Below are positions 34,259 to 43,298 of a stretch of 64,000 bases of DNA, one piece after another; the stretch's first letter is position 1; each line of letters starts with the position of its first letter. The stretch lies in the NCBI RefSeq assembly GCF_003208215.1, contig NZ_QKLW01000008.1, forward strand, positions 62,001 through 126,000. Direction: 5' to 3'. Source of the stretch: Marinomonas alcarazii (GTDB taxonomy: Bacteria; Pseudomonadota; Gammaproteobacteria; Pseudomonadales; Marinomonadaceae). A program made the translations under genes and the position numbers. The notes beneath the pieces were generated by a model that worked only from the letters and a program-made list of their open reading frames with translations, was not told the DNA's origin and did not search any database.

Positions 34259-35503
34259 TCATTCTTCTGTATGACGCTGGCTGTACTTATGACCGTATCT
34301 CAACATGACTAAAGCAATCATGGAAAAAATAGCAAAGCTGCTGGCCAAAGGAATAACCGTAAAGTTATAGAACTGACCTGCTGCCGTTGCTAACACAATG
34401 GCAAGAAAACTTGATAAAGACGAGATCAATGATGCTCCAAGTCCAGCCACAGCCCCTAACGGTTCCATCGCCATGGCATTCACATTACCGAACACCATAC
34501 CTAGGCAAGAAAACATTATCATCCCCAAGGCCATGAAGAAAACAAAAGGCGGGACACCAGCAAAAAACACCGCCACGAGCAAAAGAATAAACGCAGTCGA
34601 ACACATAACGCTTAACGCCCCAAAAACACAGCGAAGCATACCGACTCGTAGGACAATTTTACCGTTTGAAAAATTGATAATCGAAGAACCTATCGCCAGC
34701 ATGCCAAAAAACAAAGGAAAACGATCCCCCGTGTCATACACATCTTGGAAGATAGACTGCGCCGTACTTATATACAGCATCAAGGCACCAAAAATACAAC
34801 CTAACAAAATGGTAAACGCCATCACATCACGGCGGCTCAAAATAAAACGTACATCAGCCATTAAACGCTTTCTATTCAATGGGATACGGTTTTCTTTTGA
34901 CAATGTTTCAGGTTGTCGTAACAAAAGCCAACCACCGGCAACAGCGGCTTGTATCATTAATAAGGCAAAAATCCAGCGCCAATCGGCCACTTTAATCACC
35001 AACATCCCCAAGGAAGGCGCAAGCATGGGGACAAGAATAAACACCATCATCACAAAAGACATAATTCGCGCCATGGCAGCGCCTTTATACATGTCTCGAA
35101 TCAAGGCACGAGAAGCAATTTTTGGCCCCGCCACACCAAACCCTTGGATAAAACGTCCCAGTAAAAACACCTCGATGGACGACGCTAACAGCGCAATAAC
35201 CGAACCGACAATATAAATGTTGATGCCAATTAAAATGCTTTTTTTGCGACCAATCGCGTCCGACAACGGGCCAAAAATGATCTCGCCAAATACCATTCCC
35301 AGAATCATTGCCGAGACAATCCACTGAGTTTTTTGATAATCCACAATCGCCAACGACTCAGCAATATGCGGAAACGCTGGCAACATAGCGTCCATACTTA
35401 ACGCAGTAAGCGACATCATCAGAGCAAACAGCGCCACCAGCTCTTTTTCAGCCAAGCGTTTTACTTGAGTTCCAGCAGTCGATTGTGAATTTAGCAGAGA
35501 CAT
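34259..35503 (-). CDS. MFS exporter of the Bcr/CflA type
   Basis: Drug:H+ antiporter-like protein of 414 residues with 12 predicted helices. It has the Bcr/CflA-type start ALSMDAMLPAFPHIAESL and motif A, GPLSDAIGRKKSILIG, between helices 2 and 3. The ATG at 35503 is preferred over one five codons upstream because AAGGA lies five bases before it. Substrate unknown. It is divergent from the lysR gene and probably separate from the sugar operon. Confidence 0.9.
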   Translation of the reverse strand: MSLLNSQSTAGTQVKRLAEKELVALFALMMSLTALSMDAMLPAFPHIAESLAIVDYQKTQWIVSAMILGMVFGEIIFGPLSDAIGRKKSILIGINIYIVGSVIALLASSIEVFLLGRFIQGFGVAGPKIASRALIRDMYKGAAMARIMSFVMMVFILVPMLAPSLGMLVIKVADWRWIFALLMIQAAVAGGWLLLRQPETLSKENRIPLNRKRLMADVRFILSRRDVMAFTILLGCIFGALMLYISTAQSIFQDVYDTGDRFPLFFGMLAIGSSIINFSNGKIVLRVGMLRCVFGALSVMCSTAFILLLVAVFFAGVPPFVFFMALGMIMFSCLGMVFGNVNAMAMEPLGAVAGLGASLISSLSSFLAIVLATAAGQFYNFTVIPLASSFAIFSMIALVMLRYGHKYSQRHTEE

Positions 35504-35744
35504 CCTTTTCCTTAGCATTGATAAAGTGGATCAATAGTTTACTCGCCTCTTACGATATCTACCAATCACTTAATAAAAGCACTCAAAGATACACTGCAAT
35601 TCGCACATCAAAACACAGTAGCGAATCTTTCAGCGAACAACTTTTCGCCCTCATTTACTGAAATCAAAAACTCTTAAAAAGTCCATTTATTTGGGCTTTT
35701 TTGTCAATTTTAGACGCTAATAGCTTCTATTTAGAGTAAGATAT

Positions 35745-35767
35745 CTCTATTAAAAACAATAATAGAG
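35745..35767 (+). promoter_or_regulatory. Inverted repeat overlapping the ribosome-binding site of the lysR gene
   Basis: CTCTATTA at 35745-35752 and TAATAGAG at 35760-35767, a perfect eight-base inverted repeat with a seven-base spacer. The right arm contains the AGAG of the ribosome-binding site. LysR proteins often bind such sites to control their own genes. An operator role is inferred. Confidence 0.45.
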
Positions 35768-35773
35768 GTCGAT

Positions 35774-36718
35774 ATGGACATAGGTCTGGCCAAGCATTTA
35801 AAGCTCAATCAATTGCGTTTAATTTCGGTTATTTCCGAGCATGGTCAACTGGGGATTGCTGCCGATGAAATGGCAATGACACAACCCGCTGCGTCACGCA
35901 TGTTGAGTGAAATTGAACAAACCATTGGCACACGTTTATTTATTCGTCATGCCAAAGGCATGGAACCTACTTTGGTTGGTCAAGCCGTAGCCCGTCGGGC
36001 GCACAACCTTTTAGTTGAGCTGCGCGATCTTGCCCGTGAAGTCGACGAGCTAAAAGAAGGCGGCGGTGGAACGACTGCCATTGGCGCAGTAACTGGAGCG
36101 GCGGTGGGTTTTGTTATTCCTGCTATTCAGCAATTGCGCGCGATCGCACCAAAAGCTGAGATCGATATAAACGTCGACACAAGTGATGTTTTGGTGCGCG
36201 ATTTAGTGGCAGGACACAATGACTTCGTGCTAGCCCGTATTCCCAAACAATACGATGCCAACGAATTTGAAATTTACCCAGCGCGCACAGAATCGGTCAA
36301 CCTATTGGTTCGTAAAGACCATCCATTGGCTCACTTAGATGTGGTAAGGGTAAAAGACTTGGTTCATTTTGAATGGGTCATGCAATCTCACCGCGCACCG
36401 ATACGCGAGGCCGTTGAAGCCGCCTTTATGGAAGAGCGTTCCGAACTGCCATTAAGTATCACCAACAGTACGTCATTACTGGCATTGATCGCGATTCTTG
36501 TTTCATCCAACGCCATTGCGCCTATGGCAAGGGAAGTAAGCGACTTGCTGGTTGGCCATAAAGTAAAAGCGGATTTAAAAACGCTCAAACTAGATCGAAA
36601 GATTGTTATGAGTCCTTACTATTTACTGCAAATGCGTGGCCGCCAATTATCGCCTCTTGCCAACCAACTCAAGCGTTTGGTGCTTGCCGAGTTGGAACAA
36701 AAACCTGCGAACGCGTAA
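35774..36718 (+). CDS. LysR family regulator, GbpR-like
   Basis: A 314-residue transcription factor with an N-terminal helix-turn-helix (about 10-65, with AADEMAMTQPAASRMLSEIE) and a C-terminal effector-binding domain. Its start resembles GbpR, the LysR regulator that controls chvE-type sugar-binding protein genes in Agrobacterium and Azospirillum, from memory. It stands at the 3' end of the seven-gene pentose operon and converges on it, which is unusual but close enough to suggest it is the regulator. The ligand is probably the sugar or a sugar acid. Confidence 0.85.
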   Translation: MDIGLAKHLKLNQLRLISVISEHGQLGIAADEMAMTQPAASRMLSEIEQTIGTRLFIRHAKGMEPTLVGQAVARRAHNLLVELRDLAREVDELKEGGGGTTAIGAVTGAAVGFVIPAIQQLRAIAPKAEIDINVDTSDVLVRDLVAGHNDFVLARIPKQYDANEFEIYPARTESVNLLVRKDHPLAHLDVVRVKDLVHFEWVMQSHRAPIREAVEAAFMEERSELPLSITNSTSLLALIAILVSSNAIAPMAREVSDLLVGHKVKADLKTLKLDRKIVMSPYYLLQMRGRQLSPLANQLKRLVLAELEQKPANA

Positions 36719-36746
36719 CCCTTCGCTATTAACTTGACCAAGAAGC

Positions 36747-36785
36747 AAAAAAAGCGAGTCGGCTGCTTTCAAAACCGAACTCGCT
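36747..36785 (-). terminator. Terminator at the end of the pentose operon
   Basis: On the minus strand AGCGAGTTCGG pairs with CCGACTCGCT (one bulge) and is followed by seven T at 36753-36747. It lies 77 bases after the last gene of the operon, between it and the convergent lysR gene. Confidence 0.7.
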
Positions 36786-36861
36786 CAACAACCCGCCTTG
36801 GGCTTACTTTCAATACAAACCGACCTATCAAAGTCGATTAATAAGATCTAACGCCTAAGCA

Positions 36862-38370
36862 TTAATCTACCAAGTCTTTTGGTAGTAAAGCTTTTGGAAT
36901 ATTTTGGTAACAAACTGGACGCAAGAAACGACGAATCGACAAGGTGCCGACTGAGGTTGCACCGAAGTTTGTCGATGCCGGGTACGGCCCGCCATGCACC
37001 ATGGTATCGTTCACTTCAACACCCGTTGGGAAACCATTCGCCAACAATCGCCCTGCTTTACGCTCCAACACAGGCAACAGTTTCTGACACGCGGCATGAT
37101 CGCCTTCGTCAAGATGAATGGTACACGTCAACTGACCTTCCAAATGACGAGCTAATTCGACCATTTGCTCAACACTGTCCGCCAACACAACCAAACCAAG
37201 AGGACCAAAGACTTCTTGGTGCAGTGTTGGATGATCTAGCCATGTTTGACCCGTTACCGTGAACAAGTTTGGCAATGCCGTTCGATCCGTTGTGTCTGCG
37301 CTACGAACCACCGACTCAATGCCTGTTTTCTCAATCGCCGCCACACCAGAACGGTACGCATCAGCAATGCCATCCGTCAGCATAGTTTGCGCAGAGATTT
37401 CAGAGAGTGCTGCACTCGCTGCGGCTATCATGGCTTTCGAATCGGCATTGTCTAACATCACCGCAATCCCTGGGTTAGTACAAAACTGACCAGCGCCCAT
37501 AGTCAATGAACCTGCCCAGCCTTTACCTAATTCCTCAGCACGATTTTTTACCGCTTCTGGCATGACAAACATTGGGTTTACAGAACCCAACTCACCAAAG
37601 AAAGGAATCGGCTCTGGACGCGCCGCACACAAATCAAACAAAGCACGACCACCTGCCAAACTGCCAGTAAAACCAACGGCTTTGATTAACGGATGCTGTA
37701 CTAACGCTTGTCCAACTTGACGGTTACCGCCTTGGATCAAGGAGAAAACGCCCGCTGGCATCTTGCAACGTTTCATCGCCGCTTCAACCGCTTGCGCGAC
37801 AAGTTCACCTGTTCCTGGGTGAGCAGAATGCCCTTTGACCACTACTGGGCAACCCGCCGCGAGAGCCGCCGCCGTATCGCCACCTGCCGTTGAAAACGCC
37901 AATGGAAAGTTAGAAGCGCCAAACACTGCCACAGGACCAATCGGACGTTGTACCATGTACATATCAGGACGTGGCAACGGTGCGCGATCAGGCAAGGCTT
38001 CATCAAAACGACGATCCAAGTATTCACCAGACAAAATACGCTCAGCGAATAAACGTAACTGGCCTGTGGTTCGGCCACGCTCACCTTGCAAACGTGCCGC
38101 AGGCAAACCTGTCTCTTGCACGCCAATTTCTGTAATTTGATCGCCTAACACATCAATTTCATCAGCGATCGCATTCAAAAAAGCCGCACGCTCTTCACGA
38201 GAAGAATAACCAAATTCTTCAAACGCCGCTTCGGCGGCTTCTACTGCGGCATCCACATCAGATACGCGACCAACGGCAAACTCATGAGAAGGTCCTGTAG
38301 CAGGCGTTGAAGAAAATGTTGCGTCGCCCTTTACCCATTTACCGGCAATAAAATGCTGTCCCGTTAACAT
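36862..38370 (-). CDS. 2,5-dioxopentanoate (alpha-ketoglutaric semialdehyde) dehydrogenase
   Basis: Aldehyde dehydrogenase of 502 residues expected to convert 2-oxoglutarate semialdehyde to 2-oxoglutarate, the last step of non-phosphorylative pentose use. It has AVFGASNFPLAFSTAGGD for cofactor binding, the Glu in PFFGELGSVNP and the catalytic Cys in GAGQFCTNPG. The subfamily is that of NADP-dependent KGSA/fatty aldehyde dehydrogenases (starts MLTGQHFIAGKWV). The ATG at 38370 was chosen because AGAGGAG lies five bases before it. It is the last gene of the operon, 201 bases after the dehydratase, with a repeat element in the gap. Confidence 0.88.
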   Translation of the reverse strand: MLTGQHFIAGKWVKGDATFSSTPATGPSHEFAVGRVSDVDAAVEAAEAAFEEFGYSSREERAAFLNAIADEIDVLGDQITEIGVQETGLPAARLQGERGRTTGQLRLFAERILSGEYLDRRFDEALPDRAPLPRPDMYMVQRPIGPVAVFGASNFPLAFSTAGGDTAAALAAGCPVVVKGHSAHPGTGELVAQAVEAAMKRCKMPAGVFSLIQGGNRQVGQALVQHPLIKAVGFTGSLAGGRALFDLCAARPEPIPFFGELGSVNPMFVMPEAVKNRAEELGKGWAGSLTMGAGQFCTNPGIAVMLDNADSKAMIAAASAALSEISAQTMLTDGIADAYRSGVAAIEKTGIESVVRSADTTDRTALPNLFTVTGQTWLDHPTLHQEVFGPLGLVVLADSVEQMVELARHLEGQLTCTIHLDEGDHAACQKLLPVLERKAGRLLANGFPTGVEVNDTMVHGGPYPASTNFGATSVGTLSIRRFLRPVCYQNIPKALLPKDLVD

Positions 38371-38433
38371 ACTCACTCCTCTCTTTAATAAAAATATCAA
38401 TAAATCTATGATGCATTGTGACAGTTCGAACTT

Positions 38434-38528
38434 TTACCCCCTCCCAACCTCCCCCTTAGCAGGGGGAGGAGCTAAGTACTGCGTTCTAGTCCCTTCCCCT
38501 TATCAAGGGGAAGGTTAGGATGGGGTTA
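38434..38528. repeat. Cruciform repeat element inside the pentose operon
   Basis: Outer arms at 38434-38449 (TTACCCCCTCCCAACC) and 38513-38528 (GGTTAGGATGGGGTTA) are inverted with 13 of 16 matches. Two inner hairpins follow the same theme: CCTCCCCC/GGGGGAGG at 38448-38469 and CCTTCCCCTT/AAGGGGAAGG at 38492-38514. The nested layout is typical of dispersed intergenic elements in bacterial genomes. It sits between the dehydratase and semialdehyde dehydrogenase genes. Confidence 0.8.
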
Positions 38529-38571
38529 CTTTCTCAATTAGCTCACCATTCACTGGCCGTTTTATTGCATC

Positions 38572-40332
38572 CTAATGGCTATCTTTTGGTACCGCAGCGC
38601 CTCGACATCCTTTTAGGAAATCAAAATCGGCACCGGTATCGGCACCCTGTACGTGGTCATGGAATAATTTGATGTAACCACTTTTTGGCGGTTCCAAATG
38701 ACTTTTCCAGTTCGCTAAACGTGTTGCCATTTCTTCATCAGAAATATCTACATGCAAGCGACGGTTTTCCACGTCTAATTCAATCATGTCGCCATTTTGA
38801 ATCACGGCTAATGGTCCACCAGCGGCGGCTTCTGGCGTAGTATGCAGAACCACAGTGCCATACGCGGTTCCAGACATACGAGCATCTGAAATACGCACCA
38901 TGTCTTTAATGCCCTTGCGCAATACTTTTGGCGGCAAGCCCATGTTGCCAACCTCAGCCATACCTGGATAACCTTTCGGCCCACAGTTTTTTAGCACCAT
39001 GACGCAGTTTTCATCGATATCCAACGCCTCGTCATTGATCTTGGCTTTGTAATCGTCAATGTCTTCAAACACCACAGCACGGCCGCGGTGCTGCAACAAA
39101 TGCGCTGACGCAGCAGACGGTTTCAATACCGCACCTTGTGGTGCAAGGTTGCCTTTCAATACAACGATGCCACCTTTTTGTGTCAGTGCTTTTTCAACAG
39201 GCAAAATAACGTCAGGGTTCCAGTTGCGAACCTCTTTCACTTCTTCCCAAATAGATTCACCAGACACGGTAAGAGCGTCTTTATGAAGCTTACCTGCTTC
39301 TGCCAAATGCTTGATGACTACAGGCAAGCCGCCTGCGTAGAAGAACTCTTCCATCAAGTATTTGCCGGACGGCATTAGGTTAACAATAGTGGCAATTTCT
39401 TGGCCTAACTTATCCCAGTCATCTAGGCTTAGATCTACGCCAACACGACCAGCAATGGCCAACAAGTGAATGACCGCGTTGGTGGAGCCACCTATCGCGC
39501 CGTTGACACGAATCGCGTTTTCGAACGCTTGGCGAGTCAAAATATCAGACGGTTTCAAATCGTCTTTAACCATATCGACGATGCGACGGCCAGTAAGATG
39601 CGCCATGACTCGACGACGGCTGTCTACCGCAGGAATGGCGGCGTTACCCGATAACGCCATACCCAAGGCTTCGGCCATAGATGCCATAGTGCTGGCTGTA
39701 CCCATGGTGTTACAGCCGCCCGCAGAGCGAGACATAGATTGCTCAGCTTCAAGGAAATCTTCTTGGGTCATCTTGCCCGCTTTGATGTCTTCCGACATTT
39801 GCCACAACGCCGTACCAGAACCTACACGCTCGCCTCTGAAGTAGCCATTCAACATCGGGCCCCCAGACACAACAATCGCTGGAATATCGACACTGCATGC
39901 GCCCATAAGAAGCGCTGGGGTCGTTTTGTCACAACCCGCCAACAAGACAACACCATCAAGCGGATTAGCACGCAAAGCTTCTTCCACATCCATCGCCGCC
40001 ATGTTGCGATACATCATAGCGGTTGGACGCAGTGAACTTTCACCCACAGAGAACACAGGAAACTCCAGTGGCAAGCCACCCGCTTCATAAATACCGTGTT
40101 TTACTCGATCAGCAAGGTCGCGAAGATGGGCGTTACAAGGGGTAAGTTGCGACCAAGTATTACAAATACCAATGACTGGGCGACCATCAAATAAATCCGC
40201 TGGTAAGCCTTGGTTTTTCATCCAGCTGCGGTGATAAATGTGATCACGTGAAGTACCGCCAAACCATTCCGTTGAACGTAATTTGCGGGGCCATGCTTTT
40301 GGTACGAACTTATTTTGCTTAGAATCACTCAT
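38572..40332 (-). CDS. Sugar-acid dehydratase of the IlvD/Edd family (pentonate dehydratase)
   Basis: Dehydrates L-arabinonate or D-xylonate to the 2-keto-3-deoxy acid. The 586-residue protein has candidate iron-sulfur cysteines C66 (LTPCNAH), C134 (LAGCDKTTPALLMGA) and C207 (SAGGCNTMGTAS). Their spacing, 68 and 73, equals that recalled for the Rhizobium arabinonate dehydratase, a [2Fe-2S] enzyme. GGSTNAVIHLLAIAGR is another family block. The ATG at 40332 was chosen: GGAGG lies six bases upstream, and it overlaps the preceding stop as ATGA. D-xylonate is the alternative substrate. Confidence 0.88.
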   Translation of the reverse strand: MSDSKQNKFVPKAWPRKLRSTEWFGGTSRDHIYHRSWMKNQGLPADLFDGRPVIGICNTWSQLTPCNAHLRDLADRVKHGIYEAGGLPLEFPVFSVGESSLRPTAMMYRNMAAMDVEEALRANPLDGVVLLAGCDKTTPALLMGACSVDIPAIVVSGGPMLNGYFRGERVGSGTALWQMSEDIKAGKMTQEDFLEAEQSMSRSAGGCNTMGTASTMASMAEALGMALSGNAAIPAVDSRRRVMAHLTGRRIVDMVKDDLKPSDILTRQAFENAIRVNGAIGGSTNAVIHLLAIAGRVGVDLSLDDWDKLGQEIATIVNLMPSGKYLMEEFFYAGGLPVVIKHLAEAGKLHKDALTVSGESIWEEVKEVRNWNPDVILPVEKALTQKGGIVVLKGNLAPQGAVLKPSAASAHLLQHRGRAVVFEDIDDYKAKINDEALDIDENCVMVLKNCGPKGYPGMAEVGNMGLPPKVLRKGIKDMVRISDARMSGTAYGTVVLHTTPEAAAGGPLAVIQNGDMIELDVENRRLHVDISDEEMATRLANWKSHLEPPKSGYIKLFHDHVQGADTGADFDFLKGCRGAAVPKDSH

Positions 40333-41096
40333 ACCCAACCTCCATCAACAATAAAGTTTTGCGCCGAGCACATGGCTGCCGCATCAGACCCTAAAAACAA
40401 CGCCATATTGGCGATGTGCTCAGGAAGCACCTTGCCTGCTAGGCATTGGCTTTGTTTAATCTTTTCTTCTGCCGCATCATCAACCCACATGCGCAGCTGT
40501 TTTTCTGTCATCACCCAACCAGGAACTAGGGTATTCACTCGAATGCCAGCGCCACCTAAGTCACGGGCAAGAGAGCGCGTTAAACCATGCGTAGCGGCTT
40601 TGCTTGTCCCATAAGTTGGGTAACCCGCTGTCGGCATCATCCAACCCACAGAACCAAAATTGATAATCGAACCACCACCTAGTTTGCGCATCATCGGCGC
40701 AACAGCTTGCGCTGCGAACATGGCATGCTTGATGTTCACACCCACTAATTCATCAAAACGCTCTTCCGTCAGTGACTCCAAAGAATGGCGCACATCGTTG
40801 GCTGCGTTATTCATCAACACTGAAATCGGGCCAAACGCTTCTGCGGCCGCGCGGATTTTACGTTGATAGTCTTGGATGTCCGTGATGTCACAGACCTCAA
40901 AACGCACCTCATAACCTTCTTTATTCAGACGTTTAGCAAGCGCAGAGCCCGCTTTTTCATCCAAATCTACGAAGGCCGTTTTTGCGCCTTGCTTGGCATA
41001 CGCTTCAACAATCGCGGCACCAATACCTGTCGCGCCGCCGGAAATGAAGACGGAACGATCTTTTAAATCTGGATAAACGGCCATTGGCTTTTTCAT
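40329..41096 (-). CDS. Pentose 1-dehydrogenase of the SDR family, XylB-like
   Basis: NAD(P)-dependent oxidation of an aldopentose to its lactone. The 255-residue SDR has GGATGIGAA for the cofactor, NNAAND at about 90, INFGSVGW with the catalytic Ser, and Tyr-x3-Lys in YPTYGTSKAA. It resembles the D-xylose dehydrogenase XylB of Caulobacter (YPDLKDRSVFISGG start, VDGGWV end), from memory. L-arabinose is equally possible in this context. It overlaps the upstream FAH gene and the downstream dehydratase gene by four bases each. Confidence 0.85.
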   Translation of the reverse strand: MKKPMAVYPDLKDRSVFISGGATGIGAAIVEAYAKQGAKTAFVDLDEKAGSALAKRLNKEGYEVRFEVCDITDIQDYQRKIRAAAEAFGPISVLMNNAANDVRHSLESLTEERFDELVGVNIKHAMFAAQAVAPMMRKLGGGSIINFGSVGWMMPTAGYPTYGTSKAATHGLTRSLARDLGGAGIRVNTLVPGWVMTEKQLRMWVDDAAEEKIKQSQCLAGKVLPEHIANMALFLGSDAAAMCSAQNFIVDGGWV

Positions 41097-42061
41097 AGCA
41101 CATCTACCTCGGTCGATAACTCTGCTTCTTTCGCCAAGGCATTGCGTAATGGCAAACCAAAAGTTGGTGATGAAATTTCAAACACATCGCCTTCTTGAGC
41201 CTGAACACCATCCGCAAACGATAAGGTCGCTGTGCCAAACATATGCACATGCAGATCCCCAGGCTGGCGGAAAATAGAGTATTTGAAATGATGGTGCTCT
41301 AAGTTTTTAAAGGTGTGTGACATATTGTCTTCACCGGATAAAAAGCCTTTTTCCCATAGGGTTTTCTCACCACGCTCGATACGTGAATGGCCGTCAATGT
41401 GCATTGGCAATTCGCCCACTAGCAATTCAGGACCAAATGACGCTGGACGCAATTTTGAATGAGCCAAGTACAAATAGTTCTGGCGCTCTGTTACGTGATC
41501 TGAGAATTCATTCGCCAAGGTGTAACCTAGACGATGCACTTTGCCATCATCACCCACTAGGTAGAAGCCCGCGATTTCTGGCTCTTCACCGCCATCTAAT
41601 GCAAAAGATGGTGAAGGCAGAGCATCACCCGGTGCAACCACGCCAGCACCATTGCCTTTATAAAACCATTCTGGCTGAACGCCTTCTTCACCGTCTTTCG
41701 GCTTACCGCCTTCAACACCCATTTGGAAGATCTTCATAGAATCGGTTAATTCTTCGCTTTTCGCATGCATAGCATTACGTGTCGAAGCAGAACCTAAATG
41801 CGTCAATCCTGTTCCAGTCAAGTACATGTGTGCTGGATCTGGATGGCGCACAGGGCAATCTAGCTGGTTATTTTTCGCCAACTCAGACAAATCCACAGAT
41901 TCGCCTAAACCATGTTTTTCGATAATAGACTTCAGCGGCACGCCACTTTTAACGGCTTCTTTTGCGAGTTCATAAACACTCGATGCATGAAGTACAAGGT
42001 GTGCTTCATTGCCTTCGCGACACACCACACCACCTTGTTTAATTTGAGATAAAAACAACAT
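41093..42061 (-). CDS. GguC/AraD1-like fumarylacetoacetate hydrolase family protein
   Basis: A 322-residue FAH-fold protein of the group found beside GguAB sugar transporters (GguC, also called AraD1). It probably dehydrates 2-keto-3-deoxy-pentonate to 2-oxoglutarate semialdehyde, as XylX does in Caulobacter. Family blocks include GAGVVAPGDALPSPSFALDG, EPEIAGFYLVGDDGKVHRLG and HMFGTATLSFADG. The start has AGGAG six bases upstream. It stands between the permease and dehydrogenase genes with tight spacing. The exact reaction is inferred from pathway position. Confidence 0.85.
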   Translation of the reverse strand: MLFLSQIKQGGVVCREGNEAHLVLHASSVYELAKEAVKSGVPLKSIIEKHGLGESVDLSELAKNNQLDCPVRHPDPAHMYLTGTGLTHLGSASTRNAMHAKSEELTDSMKIFQMGVEGGKPKDGEEGVQPEWFYKGNGAGVVAPGDALPSPSFALDGGEEPEIAGFYLVGDDGKVHRLGYTLANEFSDHVTERQNYLYLAHSKLRPASFGPELLVGELPMHIDGHSRIERGEKTLWEKGFLSGEDNMSHTFKNLEHHHFKYSIFRQPGDLHVHMFGTATLSFADGVQAQEGDVFEISSPTFGLPLRNALAKEAELSTEVDVL

Positions 42062-42085
42062 AAATTACTCCTTTAACCCGCGTTC

Positions 42086-43285
42086 TTAGCGCGCTTTTTG
42101 TTTGTTGTAGACGTCGAAGATAACCGCAGCGAGCAATACCAAGCCCTTAATCACCTGCTGCCAATCAATCCCTATACCCAATATCGACATCCCGTTATTC
42201 ATTACGCCCATGATAAAGGCACCAATCACCGCACCGATGACTTTACCCACACCACCCGTCATGGAAGCACCACCGATAAAGACAGCGGCGATAACATCTA
42301 GCTCCATGGCGAAACCGGCTTTTGGTGTCGCTGTATTCAAACGAGCCGCAAAAATCAAACCAGCCAGTGCGGCTAACATGCCCATGTTGGCAAACGTCAA
42401 AAACGTTAAACGCTCTGTATTAATACCCGAAAGCTTGGCGGCTTTGACATTGCCACCCAAAGCATAGATACGACGGCCAATTGTGGTGCTGTTGGTTAAG
42501 AAGGTATAAACCGCGATCAATACAGCCATTGTCATTAGAACGTTTGGCAAACCACGGTAAGTACTTAATAGGTAAGACAAATAAATAATAGCGATGGCAA
42601 CCAAAGCATTTTTTACGATAAAGAAAGAGAAAGGCTCATCTTGAATACCGTATTTCAATGCTCTAGATCGGCTACGTGCTGCCAAAAACACAATGGCACT
42701 CGCAGCTAACACGCCTAAAACCAGCGCGGTGACATTAGGACGCCCCACACCAAAAACATCAGGGATAAATCCCGTACTTAATAGCTGAAAGCTTTTCGGA
42801 AATGGCCCAACAGACTGGCCTTCAAGTAACGCCAACGTCAAACCACGGAACACCAACATGCCCGCCAGGGTCACGATGAAGGCCGGAATTTTCCAATAGG
42901 CAATCCAATAGCCTTGAAGGCCACCAATGATCAAGCCAACTACCAAACACACAGGCACAACAAGAATGGTTGGCAAATCATAGTTAACAGACATCACGGC
43001 CGCCAATGCGCCAATGAAACCCGCTACCGAGCCAACCGATAAATCGATATGACCCGCAACGATAACCAGCAACATGCCAATGGCCATGATGATTATGTAG
43101 CTGTTTTGTAAGAATAAATTGGTTAAGTTAACCGGACGCATCAGAGTGCCATCAGTCAAAAACTGAAACATTCCCATGATCACAACCAGTGCGATCAACA
43201 TACCGTAATCACGCATATGCGACTTCAAGTAGCTGGTAACAGAAGGTGCCGATTGGACCACTGTAGAGGTTTCTTTTGTTGTCAT
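42086..43285 (-). CDS. Sugar ABC transporter permease, GguB/XylH-like
   Basis: Inner-membrane permease of 399 residues with about ten helices, of the ribose/xylose ABC permease family. Family features are VNLTNLFLQNSYIIIMAIGM, IVAGHIDLSVGSVAGFIGAL and a C-terminal DVIAAVFIGGASMTGGVG motif that contacts the ATPase. Start has GGAG eight bases upstream. It lies 13 bases after the ATPase gene. With the ATPase and binding protein it should import aldopentoses or galactose-type sugars. Confidence 0.93.
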   Translation of the reverse strand: MTTKETSTVVQSAPSVTSYLKSHMRDYGMLIALVVIMGMFQFLTDGTLMRPVNLTNLFLQNSYIIIMAIGMLLVIVAGHIDLSVGSVAGFIGALAAVMSVNYDLPTILVVPVCLVVGLIIGGLQGYWIAYWKIPAFIVTLAGMLVFRGLTLALLEGQSVGPFPKSFQLLSTGFIPDVFGVGRPNVTALVLGVLAASAIVFLAARSRSRALKYGIQDEPFSFFIVKNALVAIAIIYLSYLLSTYRGLPNVLMTMAVLIAVYTFLTNSTTIGRRIYALGGNVKAAKLSGINTERLTFLTFANMGMLAALAGLIFAARLNTATPKAGFAMELDVIAAVFIGGASMTGGVGKVIGAVIGAFIMGVMNNGMSILGIGIDWQQVIKGLVLLAAVIFDVYNKQKAR

Positions 43286-43298
43286 TATTATTACTCCG

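Noticed and set aside
34398..35216. A 272-codon plus-strand open frame
   Set aside because: It lies wholly opposite the MFS exporter gene, whose helices and motifs are clear; composition is that of an antisense shadow.
38434..38528. Rho-independent terminator within the pentose operon
   Set aside because: The hairpins have no T-runs and the nested inverted layout fits a dispersed repeat element better.
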